64,000 nt of DNA from Arcobacteraceae bacterium. GTDB taxonomy: Bacteria > Campylobacterota > Campylobacteria > Campylobacterales > Arcobacteraceae. Under the pieces are notes generated by a model, which had not been told where the DNA came from, ran no database searches, and saw nothing but the letters and a program-made list of their open reading frames with translations. Made by a program: the position numbers and the translations under genes. The stretch is from positions 1-64,000 of the forward strand of contig JAGLOP010000006.1 in NCBI GenBank assembly GCA_023138835.1. Reading direction: 5' to 3'. Of the stretch, positions 45,162-56,354 are shown one piece after another. Numbering within the stretch: the stretch's first letter is position 1; each line of letters starts with the position of its first letter.

Positions 45162-46748
45162 TTATATTTTCACAAAGCAAACTGAAGTTGCTGCTTCTAA
45201 ATTTTCTAATTTATTAATAATATTATCGTTAATTTCATCATCAACTAAAATAACTGCCAATGCACCATCTTTTTTACGACCAAGTCTAAAGTCAGATATA
45301 TTAATATCATTGTCACCTAACAGATGACCAACTTCACCAATTACACCAGGTACATCTGAATTTGTAAGTAAAATCATTTTACCATGCGGCTCTATATCCA
45401 TGATAAAGTTATTTATCTCTATGATTCTTTGAACATCATCATTAAATATAGTCCCGCTAACTGTATTTACATCGTTAGTAGTTGTAATCTTTACAGTTAC
45501 TTTATTTTTATATCCGCTAATATTTGATACTTCTGATGTTTCAAGAGTAATATCTCTAGAAGAAGCTACAAACGTAGCATTAACATAGTTTATCTTTTCA
45601 TTACTGAGTGCCATTGTTAAAGCACCTACTGTAGCAAATGTACTCAAACTTTCAAGATAAGATGCTATCTCACCTTCTGCTTCTATTTTAATAGACTTAA
45701 TTGCACTTTTATCCATTTGAGCAATTAAAAACGCTATCTTTTGAGTAAGCTCTAAATAAGGCTTAACAAATGCAGGTATTTTAGTCTCATCAATTGGCAG
45801 GTTAAGTGCGTGTGGATATCCAATACCTCTTGCAGCTTCTAGTGCGTTATTTGCAGCTTGTGTTGCAATCTTATATTGCGATTCAACTGTATTTGCACCT
45901 AAGTGCGCAGTTACAATAATATTTGATAAATCTAAAAGTTTATTATCCGTTGCAGGTTCTTTGTTAAAAACATCAATTCCTGCCATATGGATTTTACCGC
46001 TTTTTAAATTGTTATAAAGTGCATCTTCATTATATAATCCACCTCTAGCACAGTTTATTAAAATTACTCCATCTTTCATTTTAGCAATTTGGGCAACATC
46101 TATCATATTTAAAGTTTCTTCATTTTTTGGTGTGTGAATTGTTATAATATCACAAGCTAAAATATCATCAAAATTAGTTGTATATTCTACATCTAAATCT
46201 GTGGCTTTTTGAGATGATATGTAGGGGTCGTAAGTAACAACATCCATCTCAAAACCTTTAGCTCTTAAAGCAACTCTATGACCTATATTACCAAATCCAA
46301 TAACACCAAGCTTTTTACCGTATAACTCTTGACCATACCAGTCTTCTCTTTTCCAGATTCTTTGATCTTTAAGCTGCGCATGAGCATAAGGCATTTTTCT
46401 CATACAAGAAAGCATATGAGTCATTGTAAGTTCAGTAGCTGCTAAAGTATTTGCAGTTGGAACATTCATAGCAATAATTCCTTTTTTGCTACAACCTTCC
46501 ATATCTACATTATCAACTCCAACACCTGCACGAACAACTGCTTTTAAATTATCAGCAGCAGCTAAAAACTTATCATCTATATCAGTTGAACTTCTAGTAA
46601 TACACACATCAGCAGTCTTAATAACATCCAAAAGGGCAGTTTTATCAATGTTGGCTGCATAAACATAGTTTATATCACTAGTATTCTTTAAAATGTCCAA
46701 TCCACTTTCGTGGATATGGTCACATACTACAATTGTAGGTTTACTCAT
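45162..46748 (-). CDS. serA: D-3-phosphoglycerate dehydrogenase
   Basis: First enzyme of serine synthesis, paired with SerB at 4735-5355. The catalytic and NAD-binding domains occupy about 1-310, with the nucleotide motif [13 protein letters not shown] near 145-157 and the catalytic His in [11 protein letters not shown] near 280. An intervening domain and a C-terminal ACT domain (about 455-528) that can bind serine follow. At 528 residues it is the long form. The ATG at 46748 is preferred over an upstream TTG. It lies 21 nt after rpsA. Confidence 0.95.
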   Translation of the reverse strand: MSKPTIVVCDHIHESGLDILKNTSDINYVYAANIDKTALLDVIKTADVCITRSSTDIDDKFLAAADNLKAVVRAGVGVDNVDMEGCSKKGIIAMNVPTANTLAATELTMTHMLSCMRKMPYAHAQLKDQRIWKREDWYGQELYGKKLGVIGFGNIGHRVALRAKGFEMDVVTYDPYISSQKATDLDVEYTTNFDDILACDIITIHTPKNEETLNMIDVAQIAKMKDGVILINCARGGLYNEDALYNNLKSGKIHMAGIDVFNKEPATDNKLLDLSNIIVTAHLGANTVESQYKIATQAANNALEAARGIGYPHALNLPIDETKIPAFVKPYLELTQKIAFLIAQMDKSAIKSIKIEAEGEIASYLESLSTFATVGALTMALSNEKINYVNATFVASSRDITLETSEVSNISGYKNKVTVKITTTNDVNTVSGTIFNDDVQRIIEINNFIMDIEPHGKMILLTNSDVPGVIGEVGHLLGDNDINISDFRLGRKKDGALAVILVDDEINDNIINKLENLEAATSVCFVKI

Positions 46749-46769
46749 CAAGTCAGTCCTAATTTGAAA

Positions 46770-48428
46770 TTATTTAAATTGTCCAGCAAGTGCATCACCT
46801 AAAGTCATGCTACTGTCATCATTTACACTTTTTAACATATCTCTTTGTTGTTGAGATTCAAGTCTTTTAGATGATAATCTAACTCTGTTTCTTTGTTTGT
46901 CAATATTAACAATTACAGATTCTATCTCATCACCAATTTTAAGCTCTTCTTCACCTTCGTCAGTTGCAAGTAAATCTTCTTTTCTGATTAAACCATCAAG
47001 ATTATTTTCTAATTTAACAAATACACCAAAATCTTTAATATCTTTAATCTCAGCTTTGATGATATCACCGTTGTTGTGTTTTGCAGCAAACAGATCAGCA
47101 GGAGAATCTGCTAATGATTTTAAACTTAAAGAGATATTTTCTTTTTCAGTATCAATTTTGATGATTCTAGCTTCTATCTCATCACCTTTTTTAAATTGTT
47201 CTTTACATTTAACTGCATTATCCCAACTAGCTTCTTCATTGTGTAAAAGACCGTCTACAGTTCCTAAATTGATAAATGCACCAAAATCAGTTAAAGTTGC
47301 AACTTTACCTTGTACAGTATCACCAACTTTATGAGATTTTATAAATTGTTTAAATGGTTTTTCTTGAAGTGATTTTAAACTTACTCTTAATCTTCTTTTA
47401 TCACAATCTAAATCGATAACTTCAACATTAATCTCATCACCGATACTTAAATAATCTTTTGGATTTTTAGCATGTTTATCCCAAGAAATTTCAGAAATAT
47501 GAAGAAGACCTTCTATATCATTTCCTAAATCAACAAAAGCACCATAAGTTTCAAAATTTGAAACAGTTACAGTAATAGTATCACCTTGCTCTAATTGACC
47601 TCTCATCTCTTCCCAAGGATCTGGAAGTGCTGCTTTGATTGATAATGATAAATGACCTTTTTCTTTGTCATATTTTTTAACAACAACAGTAACAGCATCA
47701 CCTTCATTATAATACTTAGAAGGATTAACAGGACCTTTATAACTGATTTCGTTGTAGTTTACTAAACCGTCAACTCCACCAATATCAACAAACATACCAT
47801 AGCTGGTAATTTTCTTAATAGTTCCAACTTTTGGCTCATTTTCTTCCATAAGTTTAATGATTATCTCTTCTTTATGCTTTTGTGCTTCTTCAATTAATTT
47901 TCTTCTTGAAATTACAATACTTGAAGTTTCCGGCTTAGCAGATAAAACTACAGCTTTGATTTTTTTACCAACTGCACCAAATGCTTTTAAGAAACCTTGA
48001 GCCATTGGCATAAAGTATTCCATACCTTCACTATCTTCTACAACAAAACCAGCTCTGTTTTTCACGCTGATTACAGTACCTTCAATAATTACATTTTCAG
48101 GTTCTGCACCATGTTCTTTAAAGAATGCATCAAATTTTTCTTTTTGTAAAACTTTTCTATAAGATAAACTTGGTCTTTCACCTCGAGAGTTCATAAGCAT
48201 TACTTTAATTGTATCACCAACTTTATATTGAACAACACCATCAATTGTAATTTCTGAAAGGTATAATTTACCTTCACTTTTTTGACCAACATCAACTAAA
48301 AAGTTATCATCGTTTATCTCAACGATTACACCGTCAACAACTGTATTACTTTGTGATTTTTGCTCACTTGCCTCAAACATCGCCGCGAAGTCTTCATCTT
48401 CACCAATTTCTATATCTTCAAATTTCAT
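46770..48428 (-). CDS. rpsA: 30S ribosomal protein S1
   Basis: Binds mRNA leaders on the 30S subunit and supports initiation at weak ribosome-binding sites. Six S1 RNA-binding repeats run along its length. Each carries a G.F.D.G or GAFV.L style core, for example ITSYGMFVDIGGVDGL, FETYGAFVDLG and LTDFGAFINLG. The ATG at 48428 follows AGGGAA and starts MKFEDIEIG, giving 552 residues. A further upstream ATG lacks support. It follows ispH as in Campylobacter and Helicobacter. Confidence 0.95.
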   Translation of the reverse strand: MKFEDIEIGEDEDFAAMFEASEQKSQSNTVVDGVIVEINDDNFLVDVGQKSEGKLYLSEITIDGVVQYKVGDTIKVMLMNSRGERPSLSYRKVLQKEKFDAFFKEHGAEPENVIIEGTVISVKNRAGFVVEDSEGMEYFMPMAQGFLKAFGAVGKKIKAVVLSAKPETSSIVISRRKLIEEAQKHKEEIIIKLMEENEPKVGTIKKITSYGMFVDIGGVDGLVNYNEISYKGPVNPSKYYNEGDAVTVVVKKYDKEKGHLSLSIKAALPDPWEEMRGQLEQGDTITVTVSNFETYGAFVDLGNDIEGLLHISEISWDKHAKNPKDYLSIGDEINVEVIDLDCDKRRLRVSLKSLQEKPFKQFIKSHKVGDTVQGKVATLTDFGAFINLGTVDGLLHNEEASWDNAVKCKEQFKKGDEIEARIIKIDTEKENISLSLKSLADSPADLFAAKHNNGDIIKAEIKDIKDFGVFVKLENNLDGLIRKEDLLATDEGEEELKIGDEIESVIVNIDKQRNRVRLSSKRLESQQQRDMLKSVNDDSSMTLGDALAGQFK

Positions 48429-48484
48429 CTTACTTTCCCTTTTGTTTACACCTTTTTGATGGTGCACCTTTAATTTTAGGCTTG

Positions 48485-48490
48485 ATTATA
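48485..48490 (-). promoter_or_regulatory. Probable -10 element for rpsA
   Basis: On the minus strand this reads TATAAT, about 57 nt before the rpsA ATG. The leader after it contains the 8-nt palindrome GGTGCACC at about 48460-48467. This is inferred from consensus and position. Confidence 0.4.
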
Positions 48491-48550
48491 TAAAAAATTT
48501 GCTTAGGTTCTTATGAGAGAAAAGAAAAATACTAAAAAAGTACTTTTATA

Positions 48551-49375
48551 TTATATGTCTTGAATTTTATCTATTACTTTTTGAATAATCCAATCAGGGG
48601 TAGATGCACCTGCAGTTACTCCGCATAATTTCTTAGATTTAAACCAATTTAACTCTAACTCTTTTTCATCTTCAATTAGATAACTATTTTTACAATTTTC
48701 ACAAGATATATTAAAAAGTTGTTTTGTATTTGATGAGTTTTTCCCGCCAATGACTATCATCACATCGACTTCTTGTGATAATTCTCGAGTAGCCCCTTGA
48801 TTTTCAAAAGTTGCATCACAAATTGTATTAAATACCCGTACCTCTTTATATCGTAATATCAATTGATTTACAATCTCTAAATAGTTTTCTTTCTTTTTTG
48901 TTGTTTGTGCCACGGTTGCTATTTTGTCATATTTAAAAATGATTTTTTCTAATTCTTGGGGTTTTAAAACTACAAATACATCATCACCATAACTTTTTAC
49001 ACCTTTTACTTCAGGATGCTCTTCATCTCCAAAAATTACAATACTATAATTATCAGCCGACATTTTTTTAACTATTTGTTGAGGAGTTGTTACAAAAGGG
49101 CAGGTTGCGTTTATAATAGTCGCATCTTTTTGTTTTAATGCAGCCAAATCGTTTTTTGGAATTCCGTGTGTTCGTATGATAACAGTATCATCTTTTTTTA
49201 CTTCATCTAGGCTATTGTAAAGTCCAACATCAAAATCTTCATTTAAACGATTTATCTCTTTTTGATTGTGTATAAGTGGTCCCATAGTCGCAGAATTTTT
49301 GTGCTCTTGCGCTATTTTAATAGCTCTTTTTACACCAAAACAAAAACCGTAAGATGATGCTAGTTTAACTTGCAT
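48551..49375 (-). CDS. ispH: 4-hydroxy-3-methylbut-2-enyl diphosphate reductase
   Basis: Last enzyme of the MEP pathway, a 4Fe-4S protein that yields IPP and DMAPP. The three cluster Cys are in SYGFCFGVKRAIK (Cys12), NATCPFVTTPQ (about 91) and NTICDATFENQGA (about 192). HGIPKN and GGKNSSNTKQL substrate segments are intact. At 274 residues it is the short form. It begins one base after the aroA stop. With ispDF at 37354 the window holds three MEP activities. Confidence 0.96.
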   Translation of the reverse strand: MQVKLASSYGFCFGVKRAIKIAQEHKNSATMGPLIHNQKEINRLNEDFDVGLYNSLDEVKKDDTVIIRTHGIPKNDLAALKQKDATIINATCPFVTTPQQIVKKMSADNYSIVIFGDEEHPEVKGVKSYGDDVFVVLKPQELEKIIFKYDKIATVAQTTKKKENYLEIVNQLILRYKEVRVFNTICDATFENQGATRELSQEVDVMIVIGGKNSSNTKQLFNISCENCKNSYLIEDEKELELNWFKSKKLCGVTAGASTPDWIIQKVIDKIQDI

Positions 49376-49376
49376 T

Positions 49377-50657
49377 TTAGGGCTTTAAAGAGTTTAAAAT
49401 TTCATTAAAATTTGGAAAAGAAGTCTCAATACATTGTGTATCTTCTACCTCCATACCACAAACCAATCCTGCTATTGCAAAACTCATAGCGATTCTATGG
49501 TCACCATGACTATCAATAGTAGCTTTTTGTAAAGTTGCATTTCCATTGATCTCATAACCATCTTCTTCCTCAAGAAAATCAACACCGCAAAGTTTTAAAC
49601 TATTTACAACAGCACTGATTCTATCACTCTCTTTTACCCTTAATTCTTCAGCATTTTTAACTACACTTTTACCGTTTGCTATTGACATAGCAATACTAAG
49701 TGCCGGAAGTTCATCAATTAACCAGGCGATATTTTTATCTACTGTTACACCGTTTAATTGAGCTGACTCAACTATAATATCACCTAAAGGTTCATACACA
49801 TTCTCAGTTTCAATAAATTGTACTTTTGCACCCATTTGTTTTAAAATTTTATATGCTTCTATTCTAGTTGGATTTAATGTAACATTTTTTAAAGTTACTT
49901 TTGAGTCTGGAATAATAGCAGCAGCAACTGCAAAGAAAAATGCACTTGACGGGTCTGTTGGAACCGTTATATTTAGAGGCTTTAATTTACCTTCTAATGG
50001 ATTAATTTTTATCCAGCCATCTTCCCCGGTTGTAATATCTGCACCCATCCCATTTAACATTCTTTCAGTATGATCTCGGCTTAATAAATCTTCTTTATAA
50101 AAGCTAACCTCATCACTTTGAATTCCTGCTAAAATAAGTGCTGATTTTACTTGTGCTGAATCTATTGGACTATGATATTTAAAAGGTTTTAGTTTTCCAC
50201 CTCTTATATGCAAAGGTGCTTTATTTCCATCTTCACGACCATCTATTTTTGCCCCAATATCTCGTAAAGGATTAACAACCCTTTTCATAGGACGACCTCT
50301 TAGATATTTATCACCGGTTAATACAAAACTACCTTCAATACCTGATAAAAGCCCGGCATAAAGTCTCATACCCGTACCTGCATTTCCACAATCCAAAATA
50401 TCATTTGGTTCACGCAAAAATTCAGGTGGAGTAATTTTAATCATTTCCCCATCATCTTCTACCGTTGCCCCTAATTTTTCGGCGATTTTAAGTGAATCCA
50501 TTGTATCTTCACCACGAAGATAATTTTTAATATATGATGGTTGATCACTCAGCAAACTAAACATAGCACAACGATGTGAAATAGATTTATCACTCGCAAT
50601 ATTATCAATAACTATATCAAATGATTTATTTAACTTTTCAATACTTAATTTATTCAC
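49377..50657 (-). CDS. aroA: 3-phosphoshikimate 1-carboxyvinyltransferase (EPSP synthase)
   Basis: Joins PEP to shikimate 3-phosphate in aromatic amino acid synthesis. The [13 protein letters not shown] start (about 23-35) binds shikimate phosphate. [17 protein letters not shown] near 88-104 is the PEP loop. LRVKESDRI near 340 and [15 protein letters not shown] near 385 complete the active site. At 426 residues it is full length. It lies between pheT and ispH on one strand. Confidence 0.96.
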   Translation of the reverse strand: MNKLSIEKLNKSFDIVIDNIASDKSISHRCAMFSLLSDQPSYIKNYLRGEDTMDSLKIAEKLGATVEDDGEMIKITPPEFLREPNDILDCGNAGTGMRLYAGLLSGIEGSFVLTGDKYLRGRPMKRVVNPLRDIGAKIDGREDGNKAPLHIRGGKLKPFKYHSPIDSAQVKSALILAGIQSDEVSFYKEDLLSRDHTERMLNGMGADITTGEDGWIKINPLEGKLKPLNITVPTDPSSAFFFAVAAAIIPDSKVTLKNVTLNPTRIEAYKILKQMGAKVQFIETENVYEPLGDIIVESAQLNGVTVDKNIAWLIDELPALSIAMSIANGKSVVKNAEELRVKESDRISAVVNSLKLCGVDFLEEEDGYEINGNATLQKATIDSHGDHRIAMSFAIAGLVCGMEVEDTQCIETSFPNFNEILNSLKP

Positions 50658-50676
50658 ACTATCCCCTAATTATTAA

Positions 50677-53028
50677 TTATCTAAGCCCTATATTTAATTT
50701 ACTATTTAACTCTTCTAAAACTGCATCCATCACTTTATTGATATCTTCCTCTTCTAAAGTTTTATCTTCTGATTGAAGTACAAATTTAATAGTTAAACTC
50801 TCATCATCTCCCAGTTTTTCATCACTATACACATCTACAAGATTAAATTGTTTAATCTCTTTAATCTTTAAAGTATTGATAATATTTTTAATCTCTTTAT
50901 ATTCCATACTTGCAGGAGCGATGATACTTAAATCTCTTTTTGAAGATTGAAACTTAGAAATACCGACAGCTTGAATTAAATCATCTGATAATTTGTCGAA
51001 ATCAATTTCAGCTATAAAAGTATCATCGTCTATATCAAAATCATCTGCAACACTTGGATGAAGTTTATAAATAATCCCTACAGATTTTCCATCTATTAAA
51101 ATATTTGCATTTTGAAAAGGGTGAATAAAATCATTTTCTATTGTCACCATCGGTTCAAGTTCAAACTCACCGATACAATTAGAAACCTTTTGACTAAATC
51201 CAAAGAAATCTAAATTTTCAGGTTTACCGTTATTAGATATTGATTCGTGCTCTTTTTCACCACTAAAAATAAATCCTAAACTTTTTGATTCTTCTCTATT
51301 TTTATTAAAAACTACACCTGTTTCAAAAAATGCAATTGATTTAAAACCTTGTTTGGCATTATGAGAAACTGCATTTACTAAATTAAGTGCCAGTGTTGTT
51401 CTAAAAGTATTTAGTTCATTTGTTATTGGATTTAAAATATCTAATTTTTCCTGTACAACTTCAAAACCATATTTAAGCAATAATTGCCTTTGTGCAAACA
51501 CATAAGTGATAGTTTCATAAAAACTGTTTGAAATTGCTTTTGCTCTTAAACGATTATTTAAAATTAATTTTTGTGTAGTTGTATTGATTCTATTTACTTC
51601 ATCAATTAATAAAGGTTTAGCCTTAATATTATCAATTCCTACAATTCTTACTATCTCTTCAGTTATATCTGCAATATTTACAATATCGTGTCTAAAAGAT
51701 GGAATAGTTATGCTGATAACATTATTTCCACTATTTTTAACTTGACATCCAAGCGAAGTCAATATATTAACAATCTTTGCTTTTGGAATACTTTGACCAA
51801 TAATAGAATTAATCTTAGAAATTTTTGCAACTAAAACTTTCTCTTTAATATCTTCAATATATTGTTCACTGCCATTAAAAATAGTACCGCCAAATTCAGA
51901 TACAAGATGAGCAAGATAGTCAATACCGCTGTCTAAATGTGTTTCACTTCCTCTAGAAGCTTTATAATAAACATCACCGGTTTTTATTTTTTTATCAAAA
52001 ACTTTTTGTGCTAAAATATCAGGGGCTGTATAACTAGCTTCTAAAATTACTAAATTATCTTCTTTTGAAATATGTCCGGCTTCTACACCAATAATACTTA
52101 ATGGTATATCACCACTTACATTATCAAAACCATTTTCATCTGTAGATACACACAACGAAACCATTTTATTATTTTCATTATGTTTTGCGATTGCTTTTGT
52201 ATAAACATTAAGTAATACACCGGTTGCATGAGTAGAATAAGCGATTGCTGTTTCTATATCAGTATTTTTATCAATCCCAACAATTGCCATTCTTATTTTA
52301 TACATTAAAGGCAATCTGAATTTAGTGATATCTGCTGCTTTATAGATTAAATTAGAGTTAATATCATTATCACATTTAATATCTAAAACCTGTCCGATAC
52401 CTATATTGTTACTTACAGTAATTGCTTCAAATTTATAAAAAGGTATATCAAAATATGTACTTAACTCTCGTGCAATCCCATTAATACTAAGACAATCACC
52501 TCTATTAGCTGTTAACTCAATTTCAATACTTTCAAAACTTAAAGCAGAATATTCATTTAATTCTTTACCAATTTCAAGTTCCCCTATAGAATCATCAAGT
52601 TCTAAAATTCCATCATTTAAAGCAGGAAGACCAATTTCAGTGGAACTGCAAATCATACCATTTGAATCTACACCTCTAAGTTTCGCTTTTTTAATTTTAA
52701 ATTGTCCTCGTTCCTGCGGAGTTTCACCTTCTCCTAAAACACAACCAACTACAGCAACTGGGACAAATTGTCCTTTTGCCACATTTTTAGCACCACAAAC
52801 TATTTGAACAACCTCTTCGCCTACATTTACTTGACAAACATTTAATTTATCAGCATCCGGATGTTTAACACACTCTAATACTTCTCCAACTACAACTGCA
52901 TTTGGAATAAATAGTTTTTCAACATTTTCAACTTCAAGTCCAATTGAATTTAATGCCTCACAAATTGTTTTAGTTGATATTTTTGAAATATCTATAAATT
53001 CTTGTAACCAATTTCTTGTAACTATCAT
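50677..53028 (-). CDS. pheT: Phenylalanyl-tRNA synthetase beta subunit
   Basis: Large subunit of the alpha2-beta2 enzyme that charges tRNA-Phe. It carries an N-terminal EMAP-like tRNA-binding domain (about 40-150, [15 protein letters not shown]), the B3/B4 editing domain, the B5 domain and a C-terminal FDX-ACB anticodon-binding domain ([13 protein letters not shown] near 690). At 783 residues it is full length. It overlaps pheS by 4 nt, so the subunits are translationally coupled. Confidence 0.96.
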   Translation of the reverse strand: MIVTRNWLQEFIDISKISTKTICEALNSIGLEVENVEKLFIPNAVVVGEVLECVKHPDADKLNVCQVNVGEEVVQIVCGAKNVAKGQFVPVAVVGCVLGEGETPQERGQFKIKKAKLRGVDSNGMICSSTEIGLPALNDGILELDDSIGELEIGKELNEYSALSFESIEIELTANRGDCLSINGIARELSTYFDIPFYKFEAITVSNNIGIGQVLDIKCDNDINSNLIYKAADITKFRLPLMYKIRMAIVGIDKNTDIETAIAYSTHATGVLLNVYTKAIAKHNENNKMVSLCVSTDENGFDNVSGDIPLSIIGVEAGHISKEDNLVILEASYTAPDILAQKVFDKKIKTGDVYYKASRGSETHLDSGIDYLAHLVSEFGGTIFNGSEQYIEDIKEKVLVAKISKINSIIGQSIPKAKIVNILTSLGCQVKNSGNNVISITIPSFRHDIVNIADITEEIVRIVGIDNIKAKPLLIDEVNRINTTTQKLILNNRLRAKAISNSFYETITYVFAQRQLLLKYGFEVVQEKLDILNPITNELNTFRTTLALNLVNAVSHNAKQGFKSIAFFETGVVFNKNREESKSLGFIFSGEKEHESISNNGKPENLDFFGFSQKVSNCIGEFELEPMVTIENDFIHPFQNANILIDGKSVGIIYKLHPSVADDFDIDDDTFIAEIDFDKLSDDLIQAVGISKFQSSKRDLSIIAPASMEYKEIKNIINTLKIKEIKQFNLVDVYSDEKLGDDESLTIKFVLQSEDKTLEEEDINKVMDAVLEELNSKLNIGLR

Positions 53029-54020
53029 CTAAACTGTCCTAATAATCTAATATCACTGTCAAACAGAGATCTTAAATCTCCTATTTTATGAATTAACATC
53101 GCAAATCTCTCAATACCCAAACCAAAGGCATAACCACTTACATCTTTATATCCAACTGCTTTAAATACATTTTCATCAACTATTCCACAACCAAGCACTT
53201 CAAGCCAACCTGTATGTGAACAAACTCTACAACCTTTTCCTTCACAAAAGATACAACTAATATCTACTTCTGCTGACGGTTCAGTGAATGGGAAAAATGA
53301 AGGTCTAAATCGTACCTCCACATCACCAAACATATGTTGTAAAAATTCTACCATCACATGTTTTAAATTGGCAAAAGAAATTTTATCTTCAGCATCTACA
53401 ACCAAGCCTTCAATCTGATTAAACATAGGAGTATGAGTGATATCAAAATCTTTTCTAAATACATTACCCGGAGCTATCATTCTAATTGGTGGTTTTACAC
53501 TCATCATTGTTCTTATTTGCACGGGAGAAGTATGTGTTCTTAAAACCGCTCCATCTTTACAATAAAATGTATCCTGCATATCACGTGCCGGATGATATTT
53601 TGGTAAATTCAGAGCTTCAAAATTATGAAAATCATCTTCAACCAAAGGTCCCTCTTCCACCGAAAAGTTTAAATTTTGAAAATAAGTTGTAATTTTATCC
53701 ATAGTATCAAGTACCGGATGAAATGCAGCTGTTTTCGCAGTTGAATTAAATTTAGTAACATCAATATGTTCAGCTTTTAATTGTTCGTTTAATGCAATAG
53801 CCATTAAAAGAGTTTTTTTATTTTCTAAAGCTTCATGAACTTTTGTTTTTTGTTCATTAAGATTTTGCGCAAATGCTTTCTTCTGCTCATTTGGAACATC
53901 TTTCATTTTAGCAAATTGGGCAGTTAAAACACCTTTTTTACCTAAAATTTCTATCCGTATATTTTCCAATACTTCTAATGAAGACGATGCTTCAATTTTT
54001 TCTAACCATTCTTTTATCAA
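53025..54020 (-). CDS. pheS: Phenylalanyl-tRNA synthetase alpha subunit
   Basis: Catalytic subunit of PheRS. A helical N-terminal tRNA-binding part (about 1-90) precedes the class II core. Core blocks include [32 protein letters not shown] (split at about 145-165) and the final [18 protein letters not shown], which is motif 3. A CIFC...CRVC Cys cluster near 255-265 is seen. At 331 residues it is normal. The start is TTG with AGGAGAT six bases upstream. Confidence 0.95.
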   Translation of the reverse strand: MIKEWLEKIEASSSLEVLENIRIEILGKKGVLTAQFAKMKDVPNEQKKAFAQNLNEQKTKVHEALENKKTLLMAIALNEQLKAEHIDVTKFNSTAKTAAFHPVLDTMDKITTYFQNLNFSVEEGPLVEDDFHNFEALNLPKYHPARDMQDTFYCKDGAVLRTHTSPVQIRTMMSVKPPIRMIAPGNVFRKDFDITHTPMFNQIEGLVVDAEDKISFANLKHVMVEFLQHMFGDVEVRFRPSFFPFTEPSAEVDISCIFCEGKGCRVCSHTGWLEVLGCGIVDENVFKAVGYKDVSGYAFGLGIERFAMLIHKIGDLRSLFDSDIRLLGQFR

Positions 54021-54073
54021 GAATATCTCCTATGCTTTTTTCTGTAATATTTTGCGATTGTATCTATATATTC

Positions 54074-54079
54074 ATTATA
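54074..54079 (-). promoter_or_regulatory. Probable -10 element for the pheS-pheT-aroA-ispH run
   Basis: On the minus strand this reads TATAAT, 53 nt upstream of the pheS start. It shares a 147-nt spacer with the divergent promoter at 54128. This is inferred from consensus and position. Confidence 0.4.
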
Positions 54080-54127
54080 GTTTGGTTATATGCTATATCC
54101 AAAAGTAAAATTAAAGCATCAAAAAGA

Positions 54128-54133
54128 TATAAT
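54128..54133 (+). promoter_or_regulatory. Probable -10 element for the HP0268-like gene and miaB
   Basis: A perfect TATAAT lies 34 nt before the ATG at 54168, with AAGGA as ribosome-binding site. This is inferred from consensus and position. Confidence 0.5.
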
Positions 54134-54167
54134 CTCTTAAATTATAGATATTTAAGGATTAAAATAA

Positions 54168-54410
54168 ATGGATATTTTATTAGCAAGAAAAGAGCTTACA
54201 GATAAACCAAAGAAAGTTACACTTTCAAAATTAAAAGAAGAAGTGAAAAAAAGTGAAAATGAAATCTATTACTTTGACAGAGACAACTCTCATAAAAATA
54301 TGATGGCTTTAGTTGACAGCTTTGAAGGTGACGGGTACAATGTACACTTTAGAGAAGTTAAATATGGTTTATCCGATGAGGAGTATATGTACGAAGTACA
54401 TATAATGTAA
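54168..54410 (+). CDS. HP0268-like small protein (putative SMR-fold nuclease)
   Basis: An 80-residue cytoplasmic protein. Its pattern (an N-terminal LARKE segment, YYFDRDNSHKNMMALVDSF in the middle and YMYEVHIM at the end) fits the Helicobacter pylori HP0268 family, described as a small Smr-like nicking nuclease. The neighbour also fits: in H. pylori HP0268 lies beside the miaB gene HP0269, and here miaB begins 13 nt downstream. Assignment is from remembered pattern and synteny. The nuclease activity is therefore a family inference. Confidence 0.75.
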   Translation: MDILLARKELTDKPKKVTLSKLKEEVKKSENEIYYFDRDNSHKNMMALVDSFEGDGYNVHFREVKYGLSDEEYMYEVHIM

Positions 54411-54423
54411 TAAATAACTGCCA

Positions 54424-55722
54424 ATGGGTAAAAAACTTTTTATAGAAACTCTGGGGTGTCAAATGAACTCCAGAGACACTGAACACATAATCGCCGAATT
54501 AAACACTCACAACAACTACACTACTACTGATATTTTAGAAGAAGCTGACCTTATTATTATTAATACCTGTTCAGTAAGAGAGCGGCCGGTTGCAAAACTT
54601 TTCAGTGAATTAGGTCAGTTTAAAAAGTTAAGAAAAGCCGGGGCTAAAATAGGTGTGTGCGGATGTACAGCAAGTCACCTTGGACGTGATATTATTAAAA
54701 GAGCTCCTTATGTTGATTTTGTAGTGGGGGCTAGAAATGTATCTAAAATTTCAAAAGCTATTGAAACCAAAGGCACTGTAGAGATTGATATAAATCACGA
54801 TGAAACTACTTATGAATTTTCCGATTATAGAAATTCACTTTACAGGGCAAGTGTAAATATCTCTTTAGGTTGTGATAAAAGCTGTACTTACTGTATCGTT
54901 CCTGCTACTCGTGGTGAAGAGATAAGCATCCCTCCCCAGATTATCTTAGGTGAAATTAAAAAAGCTGTCGACAAAGGCGCAAAAGAGGTGTTTTTATTAG
55001 GTCAAAATGTAAATAACTATGGTAAATATTTTAGTGATAAAAATATAAAATCTAATTTTACAAAACTTTTACAAGATGTTTCTAAAATTGACGGAGTTGA
55101 AAGAATTAGGTTCACTTCACCTCACCCGCTTCATATGGATGATGAATTTATACAAGAGTTTGCTTCCAATCCGAAAATTTGTAAATCAATACATATTCCT
55201 TTACAAAGCGGTAATACAAAAGTCCTAAAAGAGATGAAAAGAGGATATACAAAAGAGTGGTTTTTAAAAATTTGTGACAGAATAAAAGCTATGGTACCTG
55301 ATGTTAGAATTACTACAGATATCATTGTAGGTTTTCCTGGGGAAAGCGATAAAGAGTTTGAAGATACGATAGATGTCATAAACAAAGTTAAATTTGACCA
55401 AATTTTTAATTTCAAATATTCAGCTCGTCCAAATACGCAAGCCGAAACCATGACAAATACAATTGACGATGAAACCGCAACTAAAAGATTAACACAAGTG
55501 ATTGAGTTACATAAACTTCATCAGTCAGAACTTATGGCTTCAAATGTTGGAAAAACTATGAAAGTGTTTTTTGAAGATTTAAAACCAAACGGTGAAATTA
55601 TGGGATTTAGTGATAACTATATCCAGGTTTTTATAAAAGGCAGTGAAGAGTTACTTGGACAAATAGTTGATGTAAAAATTGTATCTAACAGTAGAACTTC
55701 ATTAAAAGGTGAAATTATTTAG
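54424..55722 (+). CDS. miaB: tRNA-2-methylthio-N6-dimethylallyladenosine synthase
   Basis: Radical SAM methylthiotransferase that converts i6A37 to ms2i6A37 in tRNA. The N-terminal UPF0004 domain holds three Cys in [16 protein letters not shown] and CGCTA. The radical SAM motif is CDKSCTYC at about 152-159. A TRAM RNA-binding domain closes the protein (about 370-430). At 432 residues it is full length. A second family member, rimO, lies at 58855. The next gene starts on its last stop base. Confidence 0.95.
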   Translation: MGKKLFIETLGCQMNSRDTEHIIAELNTHNNYTTTDILEEADLIIINTCSVRERPVAKLFSELGQFKKLRKAGAKIGVCGCTASHLGRDIIKRAPYVDFVVGARNVSKISKAIETKGTVEIDINHDETTYEFSDYRNSLYRASVNISLGCDKSCTYCIVPATRGEEISIPPQIILGEIKKAVDKGAKEVFLLGQNVNNYGKYFSDKNIKSNFTKLLQDVSKIDGVERIRFTSPHPLHMDDEFIQEFASNPKICKSIHIPLQSGNTKVLKEMKRGYTKEWFLKICDRIKAMVPDVRITTDIIVGFPGESDKEFEDTIDVINKVKFDQIFNFKYSARPNTQAETMTNTIDDETATKRLTQVIELHKLHQSELMASNVGKTMKVFFEDLKPNGEIMGFSDNYIQVFIKGSEELLGQIVDVKIVSNSRTSLKGEII

Positions 55723-56354
55723 TGAAACAAAAAATAAAATATTTTATTCAGGTAATTTTATTACCCTATATTTTAAGTTTAGTTGTAAGATTTATTTATC
55801 TTACAAATAAAAGAATATTTCATTTTCCAGCTCAAGTACCAAAAAAACCATTTATATTAGCTATGTGGCACGGTCAACTTTTAATGCAGCCTTTAAATTA
55901 TAGAAAATTTAAACCAGATGGTAACCTAAAAGCAATTATCAGCCACCATAGAGATGGAGAAACTATACAAAAAATTATTAACTTTTTAGGTGTTGATGCC
56001 ATTAGAGGCTCATCGTCAAAAGGTGGAGCAAAGGCATTGTTACAAGCAATTAAAGCTATTAAAAATGGGTCAGATGTAGCGATAACTCCTGACGGTCCAA
56101 GAGGTCCTATATATGAAGTTGCAGATGGTATTGTAGCTATTTCACAAAAAACAGGTGCCGAGATATTGACTTGCAGTATTAAAGCTTCTAAATTTTGGCA
56201 ATTAAAATCGTGGGATAAATTTATAATTCCAAAACCTTTTGGTATAATTAATTTTTATATAAATGAACCTTTTAATGTATTAGATTTAACAATGGAAGAA
56301 GCTAAAGAAGTTATAAAAAAGAATATGAGAGGAAGAACAGATGTTGCAAGATAA
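55722..56354 (+). CDS. DUF374 lysophospholipid acyltransferase-like protein
   Basis: A 210-residue membrane-associated protein with one N-terminal hydrophobic segment (about 8-26). The conserved core includes MWHGQLLMQP, ISHHRDGETI near residue 85, GSSSKGGAKAL near 103 and ITPDGPRGPIYEV near 126. These are the marks of DUF374, a family related to LpxL-type acyltransferases. The actual acyl acceptor is unknown, perhaps a lipid A precursor or phospholipid. It starts at a GTG on the miaB stop and overlaps the next gene by 14 nt. Confidence 0.85.
   Translation: MKQKIKYFIQVILLPYILSLVVRFIYLTNKRIFHFPAQVPKKPFILAMWHGQLLMQPLNYRKFKPDGNLKAIISHHRDGETIQKIINFLGVDAIRGSSSKGGAKALLQAIKAIKNGSDVAITPDGPRGPIYEVADGIVAISQKTGAEILTCSIKASKFWQLKSWDKFIIPKPFGIINFYINEPFNVLDLTMEEAKEVIKKNMRGRTDVAR

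Noticed and set aside
46897-47334. Open frame of 145 codons opposite rpsA
   Set aside because: It is antisense to a highly conserved gene, is Ser/Leu-rich as expected for a shadow frame, and has no ribosome-binding site or family pattern.
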